Origin: Chlorophyllum brunneum
Lineage: Eukaryota > Basidiomycota > Agaricomycetes > Agaricales > Agaricaceae
Direction: 5' to 3'
Assembly: GCA_963576785.1 (NCBI GenBank)
Contig: OY756144.1
Span: 620,001-684,000 of the forward strand
Length of the DNA stretch: 64,000 nt
The stretch's first letter is position 1; each line of letters begins with the position of its first letter. Shown here in pieces: positions 1-11,277 of this stretch. Made by a program: the position numbers and the translations under genes. The notes under the pieces were generated by a model, which saw only the letters and a program-made list of their open reading frames with translations, was not told where the DNA came from and did not search any database.

Positions 1-674
1 GGGGTCCATGCCACCTTAAGGCGTGGGATTTGGTGCAGAAGGTGTTAGTGGCCTTGAGTGATGCACCGAATATAAACATTGAGCACTGTCGTCGGCGTAT
101 TGTCATCGGCAACATTTTTGCGATAATGTATGGACAAATGAAAAAAATTCGTGATGGACCATTTCCACCGAGGTGTTCCAACCAGCGCTTGGTTCTATGT
201 AAAATATTCAGCGCCGTGTCCCAGGATCTGGTACTCCCGGGTCACGTGAGCAATATTAATGAAGGACGATCGCTACGAGAAAAAAAACCTACTGGGCAGG
301 TCCACATCTCGGGCAGTATAACTTGGTTCCACATTTCTCGACAAGGTTATCATTGGGGACCTTTTCTTAAGCCTGGTACTCACAGAAGGTGCCCATCGCC
401 GCTCAAATTTCTTTGGCGCTGGGTAGGATATCCGATAGCAAGGTTCCGTTATTAATGTAACGCTGGAGGAGAACTTGGTACTGAGGCCCTATCAAACGCA
501 AGCATGGAAGAAGCCGCACGAGGTTGTGGAATATAAGTTATTTGACCGGTTGTCTTTTCAACAGATGACTAGACCCGTCATTGAACTAAACTCGAGATAT
601 CGTTACAAATGGATGAAGCACTGTACAACAGCGAACACATAAGTTAATCCGGGACCCATACACCCAAATAGAAA
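1..674. other. no supported gene
   Basis: An open frame at 30-455 (+) gives a 141-residue sequence with no motif, signal peptide or splice-linked neighbour. I see no coding signal that I would defend. The left part could be the end of a feature outside the window. Confidence 0.4.
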
Positions 675-2653
675 CTATAGCATGCGGACTTGATCTAGCA
701 AAACCGCCCACTCGACTACAGTAACACCTAATCTCAGAGCCTCTTCTCTTACTTCCCTATCCCGCATCTCCTCTGATAGACGAGTAACAGCCTTCAAGTG
801 TTCCACCTTCGTGATCCCCAACCGCGCTAGAATGGGAGCAATATGCAACAGGGAGGGTTGGCACGAGCCCAGGACTTGTTCAAATTGATGATAAGTTTCC
901 GACTGGATACTACTAATCGTGCTGCCCTGGGATTGCCTCGGATGGAAGGGAATGGGAGACATGCTCGCTCTGATAGGCGTAGACTCCTGGAGAGGCGACT
1001 GTGGGTTGTACTTTTGAGCAAGTGTACTTGGATTGACGCCACCTGGACTTGAGGGCTGGACGATAAAGGTAAAGGGGTGCGTTGGGGATGCATGAGGAGG
1101 ACTGGGGGCTCTAGGTGGCTCGGGAGGCAGAGAGGGTTCATGGAAGACCGGCATCGTTCTTCGGGTTGTGGCGCGAGGAGAGCGAGGATTCGCTCTGGGC
1201 ATTGAAATTCTGTCTGGCGTAGCGATACGTGGTGGTGTTGAGTGGTGGCGAGATTGCGACGACACTGAACGAGCTTGTGGAAGATGACTCGATGATTTTT
1301 GAGGTGGTGTTGGCGGACGGGGTATCTGTAGGGTAAAACTCAGATGGACTGGCATAAAGCCTGTTTGAAGAATCGTACCTCAGGCTCGATGGGAGATGTC
1401 AGCCTGTCAGAATCAACGGTAGGCGGGATGAGGTCCTTCGATGGCTGATCGGCTGGTCGCGTACTTCTAATACTATCGGACCTCCCCGTTTCATGGAGCG
1501 TTCTTTGAGCACTCTGAACATTACTATCGACCTCGGTCATTGTTTGTTCGGCGATTGCATAGTCCTCCAGGCCCATATAGTGTATGCTCATGGTTTCTAC
1601 GTCGTTCGGGTTTGTCTCCCTGGCCACATTTTCTCGCCATTCTGTTATTGTAACAGTTTTCTCTGGCGTCTCTTCTACAACTCTTCGATTGGTGACCTCA
1701 TACTCTTGCCCTGCCCGTGGTGCCTTCTTACGGTGACGATTACCGGGACCGGCTCCGTAATGAGCACCGGTGTCGAAGCGAGTGTGATAGGGGTTTGTGT
1801 GACCTAGATTGGGGGAACGCAACCCCGGGTTGTTCTTAGTGAATTCTCGACTCTTCATTCTTGCCGGCTCCTTGCGTTCGATCTGTTCCATAGCCGAAGT
1901 CTTCCTTTCTTCAAGTGCTCCCTGCGCTGCGAACATCCTCTCCATCTCCTGCATATAGAGCCCATAGTCCCCATAGTTTTCGATAGGATCATGTGCTGTT
2001 CTTGACCCCGACACAGGACTCGCCGTGTTTGTACTCGCCTTCGTAGGGAAATAGCGTTCCGGCTTTGGAGTGGGAGACATGGGTGTGCGGGGTGGGACTC
2101 GATCGCGCGTCCGATTCGAAGGAGGATGCCAAGCCGAGTCAGTGTTACTATCACCGCCGCCTGGTGCTGTGTAAGTAGCCGCGTCAAAGTTATCTTCCAC
2201 AGGCATACTGGATCCCCCTGTCATGGGAGAACCTCGTGTTCGCCCAGCCCAATCCGTGTCAGCCTTCTGTGCCATCGTGGTAGCTGCTTGTGTGACGATA
2301 TCATAATCGTCCTCAGGCGGAGGAGGCGGAGGAAGGGGTGTGCGACGAATGATGGATTTTCCAGGACCATGTTTATTTGGAACGAGATAGAACGGGCCTG
2401 TATCTGCCCGTCAACGTGTAAGCAATAAGGGTGAAGTTGTCAATATCTCTGCAAGTAGACAATAAATATACGGCTCACCGTTTGCGACAGGACCGGAACG
2501 ATGCCCATGAAATTGGGTCCTCCTACTCTGGTCATCCAGCCCTACCGGTCCCGATATCGGCTTCATACGCGCCGACGAAGACGATATCGACTTCGTCCGT
2601 TTCGTCGGGTTGCTGAACGAAAAGGGAAGGGGAATACACCAGAGCATTTTCAC
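675..2653 (-). CDS. proline/serine-rich hypothetical protein
   Basis: I do not recognise a named family. Three exons can be joined by frame. The last exon (1325-675) joins exon 2403-1379 across an intron at 1378-1326 (GTACGA...CTACAG, phase 0). That exon joins an upstream exon across an intron at 2478-2404 (GTGAGC...GGGCAG, phase 1), and the junction reads ...GPVAN-DTGPFYLVPNK.... The protein is rich in Pro, Ser, Thr and Arg, with a run of six prolines near 2325. It ends in a predicted helical segment of about 70 residues (ILARLGITKVEHLKAV, LSEEMRDREVREEALRLG) that may be the conserved part. The 5' end is unclear. The stretch with VYSPSLFVQQPDETDEVD (about 2640-2560) is in a different frame from the following LDDQSRRTQFHGHRSGP stretch, with no room for an intron between them. 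The true start, probably upstream of 2650, was not found. Confidence 0.55.
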
Positions 2654-3525
2654 CACTGAAAATATGTGGCGTTTGGTAGGAGAAGGGATCGGGGGAGTCT
2701 TATGACGATATTTGTAGGTGCACGACGCCGCCTCGTGCACTTGTCGGGCACTATGACTGGCTGGCGCCCGAAGTCACAACCGATGATAATGAATATGCGG
2801 TGGTGAGGTCTCCACGTGCTGATCAAAGTAGGTGAGGATTAAGGACCAGTTCTTTGCGCTCAAGTTTCAGATACACCATCCGGAAGTGAATTGATCACCA
2901 GTAGCTTGAGGTTCTAAGATCTATGAGAGAGGCCCCTAGACGCCTGTGACGCCTTTGGTTCAATGTAAGTGTGCCCGTATCTTCCATTTATTGGAATGAT
3001 CACATTTTCCACGGTCCAAGGTAGCCTTTTTGTGACCATCTAGCGGTCAGATCATGAGTGGACAACGAGGCAATTGATCCAAGGCCACTCGAAATTTCGC
3101 GAGGTGGAAGACAGAGATGTCAGCCCTTGAAAAGAACCTTCCAGAAGTGATTTCGAACGACCGCAGATAGTTTCCAGTAATTTGGACAGGTGGTGGAAGA
3201 CGAGCGAAATAATTAGTCGATGTTTAAAAGGGCTGGGTATTTATCACCACGTGCACGCCGGAGCCGGAGCGGGTCTCTGGACCGGTCGCGCGGAGATTCG
3301 AAGCAATAGGGGCTTGCTGCTCAAGCGCTCAAAGACACACTATTCGTGACTTCAGAAGATAGCATTCTATGTGTCCCGAACCCTCGAGGAGGACTCATAC
3401 ATGTATTTAAAGCCCAACATAATTAAATGGCCGCACTCTTCTGCCGTGCGACAGTCAATTCAGCCAGTTTCCAAATGTTAATCGCAACCGTCAGCCTCCT
3501 TGAAATGAAATCTATTATATTCGAT
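2654..3525. other. intergenic region between divergent genes
   Basis: No gene is supported here. It separates the minus-strand gene ending at 675 from the plus-strand gene at 3526, so it should hold both promoters. A TATTTAAA motif lies near 3403-3410. The first exon of the leftward gene may extend into 2654-2830, where a further open frame on the minus strand reads DFGRQPVIVPDKCTRRRRAP. Confidence 0.4.
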
Positions 3526-4404
3526 ATGGCTGTTCAAACGTTCAGCTTCAGCCTCTTCCTCTTTACCTGCCTCGTTTTCCCTCTTCCTGTTCCCAACGTT
3601 TTCAGCCTGTCGACCACTGCCACTCTTTTTACCATCCACACGAACGAACGCGGGCATGCCAATTTTATTTAGATACCTGTTGGACCACGATGCCCTAATG
3701 CATTTCCATGGTCGAGCTGAGCCGTCTTTGGACTTGAACCGCACCTTGACGAATACTACTACCACTTCTCTGGTTGACGAGGCATGCAAAGAATTAGTTG
3801 GGATATTCAAAGTGTGCTCCCGTGATCTTCTACTCTGGGGTATGTATATTTTGACCGCCACTGCTATATTTGACTGATTGAACAATATTACAGTTGCCAT
3901 TCTTATACTCTTTTTTGTCGTACTGTTCATCGTACGCCGTATCCTCATCCACAGTTGACGCGTATTTACTAAGACGATCTCTCGCCAACAGTCCTTATGC
4001 CGAGGAAGAGGTAAAACGAAGATCTTGATTCAGCAGTCTCCTCCAAATAAAGGATCAGGTACGACTTAAGCATCCCTATAGTCTTTTCCTCTCTTCACCA
4101 CAAGGATTTACTGTTATCACATAAAGGTCCCTTCGATCCATATCTCAGAGGCACCAATACATCCCTTAACGCATCCCTCATCGCCGCCACAGAACCCTCC
4201 TTCAAACGCACAACCGTACCTCCACTCGCCTATGGTGGATCTACAAAGTCACGCAACAATCCACATATTCAGTTATACGGTGATAAGGCACACTCGCCGA
4301 GGGACATGGCAAGTCCTGTCATTTCGGATATCACTGTTTCTGACCAGTTCCTAGACGAATTTTCTCCGACGCATGCATCTAACGAGCGGAAGGAAGGACA
4401 ATAA
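3526..4404 (+). CDS. small membrane protein of unknown function
   Basis: This is a five-exon model of about 210 residues. Exon 3673-3839 joins exon 3894-3931 across a 54-nt intron (GTATGT...TTACAG, phase 1), exon 3992-4058 across a 60-nt intron (GTACGC...CAACAG, with a TTACTAAG branch-like site), and exon 4127-4404 across a 68-nt intron. The joined frame reads DLLLW-VAILILFFVVLFI and so creates one strong transmembrane helix. A Lys/Gly-rich stretch and a hydrophilic Ser/Thr/Pro-rich tail follow, ending in NERKEGQ. The first exon is proposed from 3526 (MAVQTFSFSLFLFTCLVFPL, signal-peptide-like), spliced from a weak GTCGAC donor near 3610. Starting instead at ATG 3656, inside that intron, would also keep the frame open. 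Potential N-glycosylation sites (NRT, NTT) precede the helix. No family was recognised. Confidence 0.55.
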
Positions 4405-4748
4405 GGGAAAGTAGTGGTGGCGAGATATACCCGTTCACGTTGTATACCAGGTTATACTTGGGGCTACATTAATAGCCACCGTATATTATACATACACCCA
4501 GATAAAGATGGGTTTCGATGTGCTTTTCAGACAGGAAATGTGCATAACATCAGTACAATACCAAACACATGATAGAACCATGAATCCAAGGAGACCTGCC
4601 CCCTTTAACGACAAAACATATGGCGAACAAAAAAGTTCACAAAGGAAGGAAAAAAAACAGAAACAGGGTATCCATTCATAAAATATCCAATCCCAAAACC
4701 GAAATTATGTCACCAAAGAAGGACAACCTTCCAGACGACAACGAATAA
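4405..4748. other. intergenic, convergent 3' regions
   Basis: This AT-rich stretch lies between two convergent stop codons, at 4402-4404 (+) and 4749-4751 (-). It presumably holds the 3' UTRs of both genes. No open frame or structure stands out. Confidence 0.4.
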
Positions 4749-7380
4749 TCATGAAACGCCCGCACCACCCTCCCTTCTCCCATTAGTCTGAGGAGACGTA
4801 CTAGGTGGAGCAAAGAACCCCTCAGCCGTAATCCCCATTGCCTCCACACCAGCACCAACACTCTTCCTCATCGTACCCCTCCCAACTGAAATAGACCCTT
4901 TCCTTCCACCTCGTCCACTAATAGTTCCACCCTCTATGCTAACCATCGATTTGGCTTTGCCCATAGTCGGATAGGGTGGTGCAGCGCTTCCAGCCCCCGA
5001 TGGACTAGTGTGCAACGAACGAGCGACAGGCGAAGACGAGTTACTACCGGTTGATGGTTGTGTTCGATGTTTCTTGTCCAACCATGCGCTGGGTGGTGAA
5101 GAAGTTGGTGATGTAGTTGCTGACATAGGAAGACCAGAGTGTTGAACGCCTTTTGCCCATTGGACAGAAGCGTTACTCCTGTGTTTCCCCGGACCGACAC
5201 CAGGACCGATAGGCATAACCAACATTGTATCATCAATATCATCATCAATATCATCATCTCCCTCTTCAAGCGTCAAGTGAGTTGGTAGGATCGGTCTTGG
5301 GCCAGTTACAGGAGTGGGAGTGGGACTCGGGCTCGTATTCGACTGCGAGGGTCCTTCGCCGTTAAGTGTCCGAATACGACTTGGCGATACGATTTCATTC
5401 CGATCGGTCACTTCGTCAAAGACCTCGTAATACCGCTGGATACAGAGCCTAATAACCATGCCCAATGTTGTTTTGTCTTTGTCTTCTGGCGTTTGGGCAC
5501 TAGCGAGGATGCCTTGTGCGCTGTTGGGACCCGATGCAGCGTTAGATGCAAGGACAGTGGGACCGCCACCGATAGAACACATCATGACGTCTCGCATTGT
5601 ATTGGAACCCTCGACAAGATTGGGGCAGAGCACGATTGTTAGGTTGTTCGCATCCATCTTGTTGATCGATGCACGTAGAGATATTTCATGCATGAGGTCT
5701 ATCCAAATTCGTGAGATAATATGGATATTGGATATAGGTAGAATGACATACGAAGAATACTGCTCAGTAGGATGTACGCACAGGGAACAAGTTCAGGAAG
5801 CAAGATATCACGAATGTAGGTGATAGCGGCCATATCCGAAGGATGATTGGTAGGCGGTGGACATCGACGAATGATAGGGTAGATTTGTTCGGGGAAGACG
5901 GGTTCAGGGAGATCCCTGAGATATTTCTTGATGAGTACGGCCGCGAGGAAAGGGTCTCCGAAGTTGTCGAGGGATACAACGTTGCCTATCAGTAAAAGTC
6001 AATCAAACATTCTGAAAAAGGGTTTGATGTTCTACCTCGATCGTATGCATCTTGAGCAGCACGCAACATGGCCGATGATGGTGAGCGCCGGAACAACCCT
6101 TCATCCTCCAAGCCTATATGAAATTATGGTATGTTCCAAAAACAATTGGACGTGTGGCATACCTGAATCCCGTATGAATTGTATGGAATCCCTCACGACT
6201 CGTGGAATCCCACCCTTCTCTCCATGATAACCCATCAACTCCTCCAATGGTACACCGAAAATGCTCGACCTGGTCGGGATTGGTAGTGTGATTTCGTCTT
6301 CATATTTCAAATTTTCCCTGGAACGGCGGGGATGGGATCAGTGAGGATATGATAAAGAAGTTTTTGAGAGTGACAAACTGATAAACTAAAGGAGGAATGT
6401 CGATCTGAGTCAAGGGAACGTGGTGCGCGAGTTCGGAGAGTGTGGATATATGGACGATTTTGCGGAAGAATTTTGGGCTAGTGGTCAACATGTTATTGAT
6501 TAGATGGAGGTGTGGAGCGTTGGAGCAAACCTGATAATGGCACCGGCGAGGGAAAAGAGCACTGTTGAAACATCAGGGGTGATGAAAGCCAAAGCGAAAC
6601 CGCAATGCGCTCACTTTTAGTGAAAAATGATGTGTGAACGATATACTAGACGAATGGTTAGCACATAGAAAAGATCTTTAACGGGTAAACTCACTAATTG
6701 TTTAAGATTTTTACGGTATTTACGACTGAGGCTCCTATATGTCTTCCACACCCAATTCCATCCAGGGGTGTGACCTCCACCCGCAGCAAAGAAAACGACA
6801 GTGTAGTCCGATTCAACTGCACAAACATGAGATATGGAAAAACTTGTGGCACGGTGGCACGCATACCATAAAGATTCAGATAAGAAAGTATTCGGCTAGA
6901 CAACTTTGAGTCCAGATATCAGGAGATAGAACGTGAACGTACGATAGGAGCAAGTCATAATTGACATCGTCTGGGTCGGGTAGAGCAGAAGCGTTGACGA
7001 CAACCCTACCTCAACGATCGTAAATCCCTGTTCGGTGATTGTGCTGATAAAAATCGACATACATTGGTCGAGTTCTAAAACGTGGATCAGAATTTGTCTC
7101 AGGGTACAGGAGACAGAAAAACTCACTCGAAGTCTACGCCTGCCTGGAAGATCAGCTTTGTCATGACTTCCTGTACTCTTTCCCAGTCGTTGTATTCATG
7201 TGTCAACGGTGACTGAGGCCGCTTAGCCCATGGGGGTGTGAGTTTCGTGAAAAGTTGTTTCCGTTTGTCTCTAAGAGGCCATGAAGAAAACGTTCCAGTC
7301 GGTGACGGTGGCGATGGCGCTGATGTAGCTAGAGACAAGTTACTGAGTCTCTGCTTGAGCGTAGGGAGGTTTGGGGGCAT
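4749..7380 (-). CDS. Rho GTPase-activating protein with CRAL-TRIO domain (Ecm25/ARHGAP1 type)
   Basis: This gene encodes a GTPase-activating protein for Rho-family GTPases, expected at membranes or polarity sites. About eleven or twelve short exons join in frame to about 720 residues, starting at ATG 7380 (MPPNLPTLKQRLSNLSL). Residues about 85-270 form a divergent CRAL-TRIO/BCH-like lipid-binding domain. It includes ESDYTVVFFAAGGGHTPGW, YRSLSRKYRKNLK, YIVHTSFF, and LFSLAGAII spliced to SPKFFRKIVHIS. Residues about 275-450 are a RhoGAP domain: SIFGVPLEELM, then GLFRRSP carrying the catalytic arginine finger (codons near 6085-6099), LPEPVFPE, and NKMDANNLTIVLCPNLV. The last 270 residues are Ser/Pro/Gly-rich and probably disordered, with an acidic DDDIDDDIDDT patch. 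Splice sites are canonical, for example GTATGCC before the LEDEG exon and GTTTGCT after GAIIS. The domain order matches yeast Ecm25 and animal p50RhoGAP. I see no frameshift. Which GTPase it acts on cannot be read from the sequence. Confidence 0.9.
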
Positions 7381-8385
7381 GATGGTCGTAGTAGACGTTG
7401 GAGGAGTGCTGCAGGGTTCATGTGTGTCGTGTGACCCTGCAGGTGCTAAACTCCCATCAGTCAATCACTCTTTATATTGGACTCTTTTCATAGCAACCAT
7501 GTCCTAGTCAATGTTTGGCAATTATAGCTAAATTCTAATGCAGAAGCCACCCAGCTCAATACACTCTAATCCTGGCGGCTATCGCGGAATGACGCCGTTT
7601 TAAGCCACCTCCCTCACGGAAGAATCGCGGGAAAACAGCTGTCCACCGATATGGGGTTTGGGAATTGACGTACCTGACTCGGTCAGAGCATTCCAAGGCT
7701 CGTTGGACGGGTTTTCTCCTGTCGAAGCCTCTGGCGGTACTATGCGGCATGTCGGATGGCGTTCTCCACTACTCCAACCGGAAACTGTGATGGCTCCATT
7801 CTGCAACTTTGTGAACCATATGATTTCTCTTAGGCTCATGGGAATCGAAGAGTTGTTGGTCACTCCGGGCCAAGTCTCACCGGGTTGTCGAGATATAGCT
7901 CATTCAACATTTAGTCAACTTAACCAACGACTGGCTTGGCTTGCGGATCCCTCCTTCTGGTCCACTTCACAGGAACACTCCATCAAGAGTAAAACACACA
8001 AGGCACTTCCGCCTCTCCCGCGATTGCTATATCGAATACTCCCGAATACCTAACAAAGTGCATTGTGTCCCACTATATTACCTCCTCGTCCACATCAATA
8101 TGGATACAGACACGGGAGCAATCTCTTTACAGTTCTCCGCCTCGTAGCTTTCGCCTTATTCGCTGAACTCAAACCACCGGGGTCGGCTTCTTCCTTCCCG
8201 GTGGTCCCTTTTGGTCTGCTTCAGTCCTTCCCCACCTGACATGCGGCTGGTAGGAACTGATATCCAGACATCCGCATTTACAATCAGCCATTTACGCACT
8301 GGGCGTATAAAAACCAGGCGGAGAACTTCTGCTACACCTCAGTTCTTTTTCGGTCGATTCTCCTGTTCTTAGTCGGTTTCCAACG
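7381..8385. other. intergenic region between divergent genes
   Basis: About 1 kb separates the RhoGAP start (7380, -) from the acyl-CoA ligase start (8386, +). Open frames on both strands in 7560-8150 show no family motif and no convincing splice chain, so I do not call a gene. GGCGTATAAAAACC at about 8303-8316 looks like the TATA box of the ligase gene, 70-80 bp before its ATG. Confidence 0.45.
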
Positions 8386-10720
8386 ATGTACCTAAAATCA
8401 CCCTACCCCGATCCACCTGCTTTACCAGAAATCAATTCTCACTACCTCTGCTTTAAAAGACCTGACCAAGAGCAGTGGCCGGACTATACATTGCACATTG
8501 ATGCAGCTACTGGTCAACGGAGAAAACATACAGAGTTCGTCAAGCACGTCGAGGACCTCTCCACGGCTCTGGGAGCTCCCGTATACCAGGGCGGTCTCGG
8601 ATTAAGCGTGGAGGATGGCGAAATCGTCGGAATTATCAGCGAGAACTGCATGGTAAGCGGTACCGACGTGAAACGCTACCGGGACCGAATCCACTAACGT
8701 GGCTATCTCCAGGATTACATCACCCTCATTCACTCTTGTTTGAAAATCACCATTCCATTCGCCCTTATCTCTTCGTATTCGACACCCTTCGAGCTCAAGC
8801 ACGCCTTCACGCTTTCCAAAGCAACGCGTCTCTTTGTCGACGCGAAGCTTCTACCTAGTCTTCTACCTGTGGCGAAGGAGGTTGGCATTCCGACAGACAG
8901 GATATACTTACTGCTTGGAAATGCTCCTGGGTTCAAGACTATTCACGACTTTATCGACGATGCTAGGATAAGAGAAATTCCATCCGTAGGCATCAGACCA
9001 GCCAAGAACGATACTCTTGCCTATCTCGTCTTCTCGAGCGGAACCAGCGGCCTACCTAAAGGTGAATTCGGAAATTCTTTTATCAAAGGCTTAGACTCAC
9101 ATTCCAACAGCTGTCATGATTTCTCATGGCAATCTAAACTACTCTCTCACGCAATCAATGGTCGTCGCCACCGCCACTATGGCTGTATATACCGTAAGTC
9201 GTAACATTTGTGCCATATGAGGTTGATTGACATTTATGTTTGATTTCGCCGCCTTTCCGCCAATCGCATTCGAATGTCAATAGCCCCCACCACCTAAAGG
9301 TCTAGAAGGTATACCTACCACACTCGCATTTCTTCCCCTCCACCACACCTATGGACTTCACGCATACTCGTTCCGGGCCTTCCTTGCTCCTCACACATTC
9401 GTCATTCTCGGAAAATGGGACATAAAGACTGCATTAGCTGCTATCCCCAAGTAAGTCCCATTTTAAGCATTTTAAGAAACCAGACGCTCACAACATTCAC
9501 CTTGCCCTGTGATATTTGGAATTAAAGATACAAAATCACTGCTATCGCGCTCATCCCTTCCGTTATTCACCAACTCATCAACCATCCTGATATCCACAAA
9601 ACTGACCTCAGCACCATTCAATCGATGGGGAGTGGCGCTGCGTATCTCCCGCCCGAGCTTGCAGCGAAATTTTGTACCGTCATCCCTAAGGATTCGACAT
9701 TCCTGGAGGGTGAGTGATTTCCGGGTTATCCATGCGATAGCTATTTTTTTATTTCTTCGTCGAAGCTAATTACATTTTTTGGCTACATCGTCGTCGTGCC
9801 TTGTAGGGTATGGAATGTCCGAAGTAGTGAGTCTTCACCAGGCTATAATTGGAGGTGGTCATGCTGATAAGAGAATTGTGTATTGTAGACTATTGCTGCC
9901 ATCTCACAACCCTTCCATGGTTCGCTTGGAGGGAAGATGAAGCGCATCGCTGGAAGTACGGGTGTTCTGCTTCCTGGTATGGAAGCTCGCCTCCTCCGAG
10001 AGGACGGCTCTGAGGCTGGGGTGAACGAACCAGCGGAGTTGTGGTTAAAGAGCCCAAATGTCGCACTTGGATACTGGAACAACGAAAAGGCAAATAAAGA
10101 GACGTTCATAAATGGATGGTTGAGGACTGGTGACAAATTCCGTGTCGATGAGGAGGGATATTTCTTGTAAGTGGTTTAGTCATTGGTTGTTATCATCTGC
10201 ATTTCTCACTTATGGATGTTCTATCAGCTTTGCTGACCGTATTAAGGTTCGTTAATGATGATTTACAATGGCTCAATTGGTCTGTTTTGACGCCTTGCGA
10301 CAGGATACCCTCAAGGTTTCCGGGATCCAGGTTTCTCCTGTCGAAATTGAAGATGTCCTGCTCGCCAACCCTATGAAGCTTATCACAGACGCTACAGTTG
10401 CTGGAGTGAGTGGCTATGGGCGCACTTCTGACGAAAAGGTCCCATGCGCCTGGGTCGTTCTCAGTCCAAAAGGCAAACACATCGGAGCTAGGGGGGTCAT
10501 CAAAGAGCTTGGGGACTGGCATAAGAAGAACTTGAGCAAGTACAAGTGGCTGAGGGGAGGGATTGAGATCGTTGACGAGGTGCGTTTGCAAGAACACAGG
10601 GTTTTTCCTCAGAGACTAAGTGTCCGTGGATAGATTCCGAAGTCACCGACGGGGAAGACGCTACGTCGTGTATTGCAGGAACAGTATGAATCCCGCTCGC
10701 GAATTCAAGCTAGACTATGA
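8386..10720 (+). CDS. acyl-CoA ligase, AMP-binding superfamily (paralogue 1), PTS1-like end
   Basis: This is an ANL-superfamily enzyme that should activate a carboxylic acid with ATP and join it to CoA. About ten exons join in frame from ATG 8386 (MYLKSPYPDPPALPEIN) to TGA 10718-10720, about 570 residues. In order: the P-loop signature FSSGTSGLPK near 9031-9060, split from AVMISHGN by a 64-nt intron; the A4-like FLPLHHTYGLH; A5 FLEGYGMSET; A7 GWLRTGD; the hinge and A8 region DRIKDTLKVSGIQVSPVEIE; and the A10 catalytic lysine in IPKSPTGKTLRRV. All are intact. The protein ends in A-R-L, which fits the PTS1 consensus [SAC][KRH][LM], so peroxisomal import is likely. The overall pattern is closest to fungal 4-coumarate/long-chain-type ligases, but I cannot tell the substrate. 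A tandem paralogue follows 557 bp downstream on the same strand. Confidence 0.9.
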
Positions 10721-11277
10721 TGATAAACCAAGATTTAAATATGCACCTCGAGGGTCCAGACATTCCCCACACTCAAGCATCGTGTATTATACAGCATTCC
10801 AATTTCTGATTGCAGCCCAATATATTCAATCAAACTCGTCATACCCATAGATCACGGAATCACTAATCCATCCAAACAGTATTGTGAACTTACGGGGCGC
10901 TGGTTTTTCATCTCGACATCTTCACTTGTTATCTAACTTCTGTCTTCGGGGAACTTGTGGCTATTGCTCGTACCTGCGCGGCTTGGATGAGTCTCGTGGC
11001 TCGAATCAGCAATAATGAGCAAGTGTGGCTCAGATCATTCTTCGGACCGGGACTTAAAATAGCGCCATCACCGGCAAAGTAAAAACCGTTTGTTCCGGCG
11101 GCTCCTGGGATGGCCACCCTGTCGTACTACGGCAGCCTCCCAAGTTCGTAATTGAATTGTCTTCCCATAAGCTTCGAAATTGGACTGCTATTCCTGACAA
11201 ACTTCTATCCGTGGTTCATCATTTAAGTTCCTTATGCTCAGCACTACTTCAACGAACCCTTGTTCCATATTCACATC
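10721..11277. other. spacer between tandem ligase genes
   Basis: This 557-bp spacer holds the 3' UTR of the first ligase gene and the promoter of the second. I saw no gene or repeat in it. Confidence 0.4.

Noticed and set aside
30..455. 141-codon open frame at the left edge
   Set aside because: No motif, composition bias or splice partner; chance frames of this length are common here.
3478..3948. 156-codon minus-strand frame
   Set aside because: It is the shadow of the plus-strand membrane-protein gene, whose splice-joined frame is far better supported.
7600..8053. Overlapping 87- and 131-codon frames on opposite strands
   Set aside because: No family resemblance and no convincing start or splicing; between two well-defined divergent genes.
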